40,839 nt of DNA from Caulochytrium protostelioides (Eukaryota > Chytridiomycota > Caulochytriomycetes > Caulochytriales > Caulochytriaceae): NCBI GenBank assembly GCA_003615045.1, contig ML014274.1:1-40839 (forward strand). The letters are read 5' to 3'. Shown one piece after another: positions 37,615-40,839 of the stretch (positions are counted from its first letter, which is position 1; each line of letters starts with the position of its first letter). Under the pieces are notes generated by a model that made no database searches, was not told the DNA's origin, and saw nothing but the letters and a program-made list of their open reading frames with translations. Position numbers and translations under genes: made by a program.

Positions 37615-39332
37615 ACAGCTTCCCGCCGCTCCGGGGACCCACCAGCAATCACCGCTACCCTTAGACGTAGACCACCGTCCTTCAAAGCGCATGAGACGTG
37701 TGCCGTAGCATCGGTTATCCCTCTGCTTCTTGCGTGATTCTCGCTGTGCCACTGATGTGAGCGAGCGTGACCGTTGCGGAGAACGGACAGAGAATGGGCG
37801 GGTATACATATATGATTCGAAAGTCTTTAGAAAGAGAGAGAGAAACATGCTCATTTTCAGCATTTTCGGCGCGGGTCCGTGAATGCTTAATCCAGAACCC
37901 GAGATGGGGGGGCGAGCGCGCCGCAGGCGGTCGCTGGGGCCTGGAACCGCAACGATCTCACGTTATCTGCAGGCATAGCCAGCCAATACGAAAGGGGAAA
38001 ATTGGGTGAGCTTCGCTGATCCATGGCGATCTCGTCGATCATCACAAGCATGAAAGACGCCAACCAACGCCCGTCTGCATGATAGGCGGGCGATGAAGGA
38101 TATAGAAGCCTACCTTCTGGAAGCAAGGAAAGCGACGTCGCGCGGGCGTTTCCCGTAGTTGACACAAAGCGTACGCATCATTCGTGTCATCGTGGAAGGA
38201 GGGTGAGTCAACACAGCAGGACCGGGAGACTGGGATCCGTGGCCACGCAGGCGAGGTACCGGAGCGCTGATAGCCCGTCGGGTCGGGTACTAGCGGATGT
38301 GTCGGCAGGGTGGTCACTTCATCGGTCCTTCATCGGCTCCACCTGACAAGCATGCAGCGCGCGCTCGGGTCATACTGCACCATGCCGATGGCATGTGGCT
38401 TGGACATGGGCTGCAGGAGCCCCGAAAGGGCTGTTATATTCTGGAAGAGCCCAGTCACCACGAAGTCCCATAGGCATTGCGCGTCATCGCAGCCGTCCGC
38501 CGCCGGATGGAGGGATGAGGGGATGAAACAGCGGGTTCCGTCCGAAAATCCCGACAGCGCCGGATGCCCGCGGTAGAAGAGAAGCAAGAGCAGAGAGGGG
38601 GAGGATCGGGCGTGAGGAGGCACTTTTCGTTTCGAGGGGGCGTCGATGCACGACGGCGATCGCCCGACACCAGACTCTGACTCGCTTCAACTCCGACGCG
38701 ACCCGGCATCAGGCATCCGACCGCGGGCATCAGACCGGCAAGGTGGCGCAGTACGGCGCCGTGCGTGACGCAGGACACGGCGCAGGACGGGCCGAGCCTA
38801 GTCAGATATCCACGGGGAGCCATCCCCTGAAGCGGCGCCGCCCATGAGCAACGCCCGCGCTCCGGCACCGGCGCCCGCGTCTGCACCTGCGCCCGCGCCT
38901 GCGCCAGCGCCAGCGCTAGCGCTCGCGTCGCGATCGATGCGAAAGGATCCGCTCAGGCCGTGAACGCCCATCATCAAGAGAACCGCCATCCTGACCATCC
39001 CGGCACGACCGTCACAGACGATGACGATAGCAGCAGCAGCCGGTCGGAGGCAGCGCCATGCGCAGTTTTCTATAGGCCTTGCTGTCTGAGCGGCATCGAC
39101 GGACGCAGGTCGAGTCGTACGGAGAGCCCAGAATCGGGAGCCAGATCAGGCCGGGGCGTCCCATCGCAAGACGAGACGCGACTATGCAATGCAGTGCAAT
39201 GCAGTACCGTGTCATGCAATGCACTGATCCGGTGCAGAGATGCGACGCATGGCGCGACGCGGGCCCGGAGGGGGGTGAACCATGCGGGGCGGGTGCGGGC
39301 GACCAGGTGGCGCAGCAACGAAAGTAACTTAC
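37615..39332. other. Gene-poor stretch downstream of the WD40 gene
   Basis: This 1.7-kb stretch has no supported complete gene. Its left part should contain the WD40 3' end. Short overlapping frames at 38310-38623 on both strands lack family motifs. At 38866-38930 a run of GCGCC/GCGCT-type 6-mers forms a simple repeat. At 39184-39222 the word GCAATGCA recurs three times. If the candidate exon ending at 39333 belongs to a real gene, its downstream exons would lie here on the minus strand; I could not identify them. Confidence 0.4.
39327..39332 (-). other. Consensus 5' splice donor GTAAGT
   Basis: The minus strand reads GACAC|GTAAGT at the end of the frame just described. It is a better donor than those of the TspO (GTAAGC) and coiled-coil (GTAACG) introns in this window. 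Confidence 0.45.
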
Positions 39333-39691
39333 GTGTCGACATCGAAGAGGTTGATGGTGAAGGTAAACAGGCCGCGGGCCGTCTGGGTCGTGAGGGTGCG
39401 GGCCGTGTTGCCGCTAAGGGAGAGCGCGGAGGTGCCGGCGGCGGTCGTCATGCCGCGGACGCCGGCGCCGGCGGCGCCGCTGGGCACGCCGCGACCCGAC
39501 CCGCCGAAGAAGGAGCTGCCGCCCGCCGAGGCCGACGGCGCCGGGCCGCCGGCGCCGGCGCCCGGCGCAAACCCACCGGACGCCGCGAACGGCGTCGCAG
39601 TGGGCCGCGGTATTCTCGGCATGGCGGCGGTCGCGCCGCGACGCGCGCCCGCGCGGAAGGCGCAGGCCGGTATTCTGGATCCGAAGCTCAT
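39333..39691 (-). CDS. Candidate first exon of an unknown gene, ending in a consensus splice donor
   Basis: From the ATG at 39691 the frame encodes about 119 residues: MSFGSRIPACAFRAGARRG, a Gly/Pro/Ser/Phe-rich middle with scattered FG-like words (SSFFGGSGRG), and TARGLFTFTINLFDVD at the end. The frame hits a stop two codon-parts later, but exactly there lies GTAAGT, the consensus 5' splice site, so I read the stop as intronic. The Arg/Ala-rich start without acidic residues could be a mitochondrial presequence. Downstream exons were not found. If the donor is chance, this is instead an uncertain short frame. Confidence 0.4.
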
Positions 39692-40295
39692 AGCGATGGA
39701 GCCGCGCGGTGCGTCTGCCGACGCCAGGAGCACGGGCGGTGAGGTCCGCGTGGCGCTGTGCAGACCGCGGTGCAGGACGTTCGGGGACGGGGGACGGCGA
39801 TACGGGGCCGTCACGGTGCACACTGCAGAAGAGGTCCTAACGCGGATGGCGGGGATGGAACAGCGGCGTGTTGTTGGAGCGCCCGACGACCGCAACACTG
39901 CGGAATGCTCTAGACCTCGGCCCCCTGCAGGCTCGTTTGGCCGATATCACTCTCTCACCGTTCTTCTTTCATACGTCGGCGAACCACCTCGCGGCGCGCG
40001 ATGCGAAAGACATGCAAAGGAAGCCGCCCCGCACGAGTCCGCCTCTGTGCCTCTGCGCCGTGGACCCTGCCGTCGCCAGCGGGACCAAAACTGGGAGGCC
40101 AACAGACCACGCGGTGGCTTATGTCAACGGCCAGGCCGTCCCGGTGCCAGGCTCGCCTCCCGATGGCACCCGGTGCCCAACTCCTCTGGCTGGCTTGGGG
40201 CCTGGTCCAGCGGCGCGTCGCACCCGGAGCTCACGCGGCCGCCGCCCCATGGCCCCGCCGCGGCAGCCGCAGCAGGGACGAGCAGGTACTCCGCT
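39692..40295. other. Intergenic, nothing recognised
   Basis: This gap lies between the candidate exon and the second Fanzor-like remnant. The overlapping frames show no family features. The part near 39692 could be the promoter of the candidate exon. Confidence 0.4.
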
Positions 40296-40474
40296 CGGAG
40301 CCGGGGAGACGGCCAGGCAGCGGCGGAGGCTCAACGCGGCACAGAGATCGCGATTCACGAACTTGCCGTTGGTGGTATCATACCACACCGAGCACTCGAA
40401 CCACAGTCCCCTGGCGCCGGCGTTGACCGTGCTTCAGGACCACATGCGCCTGGGCATACACCCCAATCGGGAGG
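40296..40474 (-). mobile_element. Fanzor/TnpB-like nuclease remnant (copy 2), short and decayed
   Basis: On the minus strand this piece reads NGKFVNRDLCAALSLRRCL, the counterpart of NGKFIDRDLNAALNIRRCL in copy 1. The RuvC-III Asp is kept, but the NAA core is changed to CAA. Just upstream, AQAHVVLKHGQRRRQGTVV matches copy 1's QTHVVLNPGQRRRQGTVI, and the DNA is identical over 20-plus bases around 40407-40429. The frames of these two parts differ, so the copy is broken. Homology between the copies is seen directly; the Fanzor identity rests on the RuvC-III motif and the better-preserved copy 1. No terminal repeats were found. Confidence 0.6.
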
Positions 40475-40818
40475 ACCCAGTCGACCGCTGTCGCATTCTC
40501 GAGCAGCCCAGCCACCCTGGCCCGTGAGCGAAGGATCTCCCATGGCTGCGCGTCTGCGTATTACGGACACCCTGACTCGCCGGGTCACTCGTCGAAACAG
40601 GATCATGAGCGGGACATCACAATAGCGCTGTTTGATGTAGATGGCGTTTTTTCAGGGGCAATCGCTTTACGCTATCGCAGGTATGATTGACGATCGGCAT
40701 TTCGCATTTCCTCTGCCTGACGTGCGAAAATCATGCGAGAGCATTCTATAACACCCTTTAGGGTCTGCCGTGAGAGGATACACCGACCAAGGCAGCTGGC
40801 CTTGAGCGTCGCAGCTCC
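40475..40818. other. Contig-terminal stretch, no supported gene
   Basis: This stretch becomes AT-richer towards the end (GTTTGATGTAGATGGCG, TTCTATAACACCCTTTAGGG). No coding, RNA or telomeric repeat pattern was recognised. Confidence 0.4.
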
Positions 40819-40839
40819 CCCCCCCCCCCCCCCCCCCCC
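40819..40839. repeat. Terminal homopolymer of C
   Basis: The window ends in about 20 consecutive C residues. A homopolymer exactly at a sequence end is most likely an assembly or sequencing boundary and not a biological telomere, which would show a G-rich unit such as TTAGGG. Confidence 0.8.

Noticed and set aside
38330-38623. A 97-codon minus-strand frame with some protein-like composition (DDAQCLWDFVVTGLFQNI)
   Set aside because: It has a competing frame on the other strand, no recognised motif and no supporting neighbours, so I leave it as noncoding.
40740-40839. Telomere at the contig end
   Set aside because: There is no tandem TTAGGG-like unit; the terminal C run is a plain homopolymer.

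Overview
The window looks like the end of a contig from a GC-rich, compact fungal nuclear genome. The gene set is eukaryotic and mostly fungal in flavour: a PNC1-type nicotinamidase, an AIM22-type lipoate ligase, a fungal-style 14-TM drug transporter, an RGS protein, a UBE2E-class ubiquitin-conjugating enzyme and a DGR2/WDR44-like WD40 protein. Most coding regions are single long exons, but at least two genes have GT..AG introns (209 and 98 bp) and a third candidate exon ends in a consensus donor. One coiled-coil protein has a cilium/basal-body look. With the very high GC and long low-complexity Ala/Pro/Ser linkers, this leads me to favour an early-diverging, possibly zoosporic (chytrid-like) fungus; that is inference, not proof.

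Layout. 0-4 kb: TspO/MBR protein (-, two exons) and nicotinamidase (+) share a divergent promoter packed with CGATCG sites, followed by lipoate-protein ligase (+). 4-11 kb: three genes on the minus strand: an acidic disordered protein of unknown function, a two-exon coiled-coil protein, and a kinesin-6-like protein whose nucleotide-binding motifs are eroded. 12-20 kb: MFS drug transporter (-), an unknown protein (+) and a long hormone-sensitive-lipase-type hydrolase (-). 20-23.5 kb: a gene-poor island with a 5'-truncated Fanzor/TnpB-like nuclease remnant. 23.5-31 kb: RGS protein (+), an unknown protein with an acidic middle, a His-rich stretch and a C-terminal membrane segment (-), and a UBE2E-like E2 with a 250-residue extension (-). 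31-33 kb: a long divergent intergenic region with perfect dyads, a 36-bp minisatellite and a 13-bp tandem repeat. 33.3-37.6 kb: the large WD40 protein. 37.6-40.8 kb: gene-poor end with one candidate exon on the minus strand, a second, more decayed Fanzor-like remnant and a terminal poly-C run.

There is no operon or obvious pathway cluster. The nicotinamidase (NAD salvage), lipoate ligase (mitochondrial cofactor attachment) and TspO (mitochondrial/ER membrane) genes are neighbours but are not known to form a functional unit. The observations I would follow first are the pseudo-motor kinesin-6 and the two related Fanzor-like remnants. Start codons given here are the first in-frame ATG supported by context; several open frames extend further upstream without an ATG.
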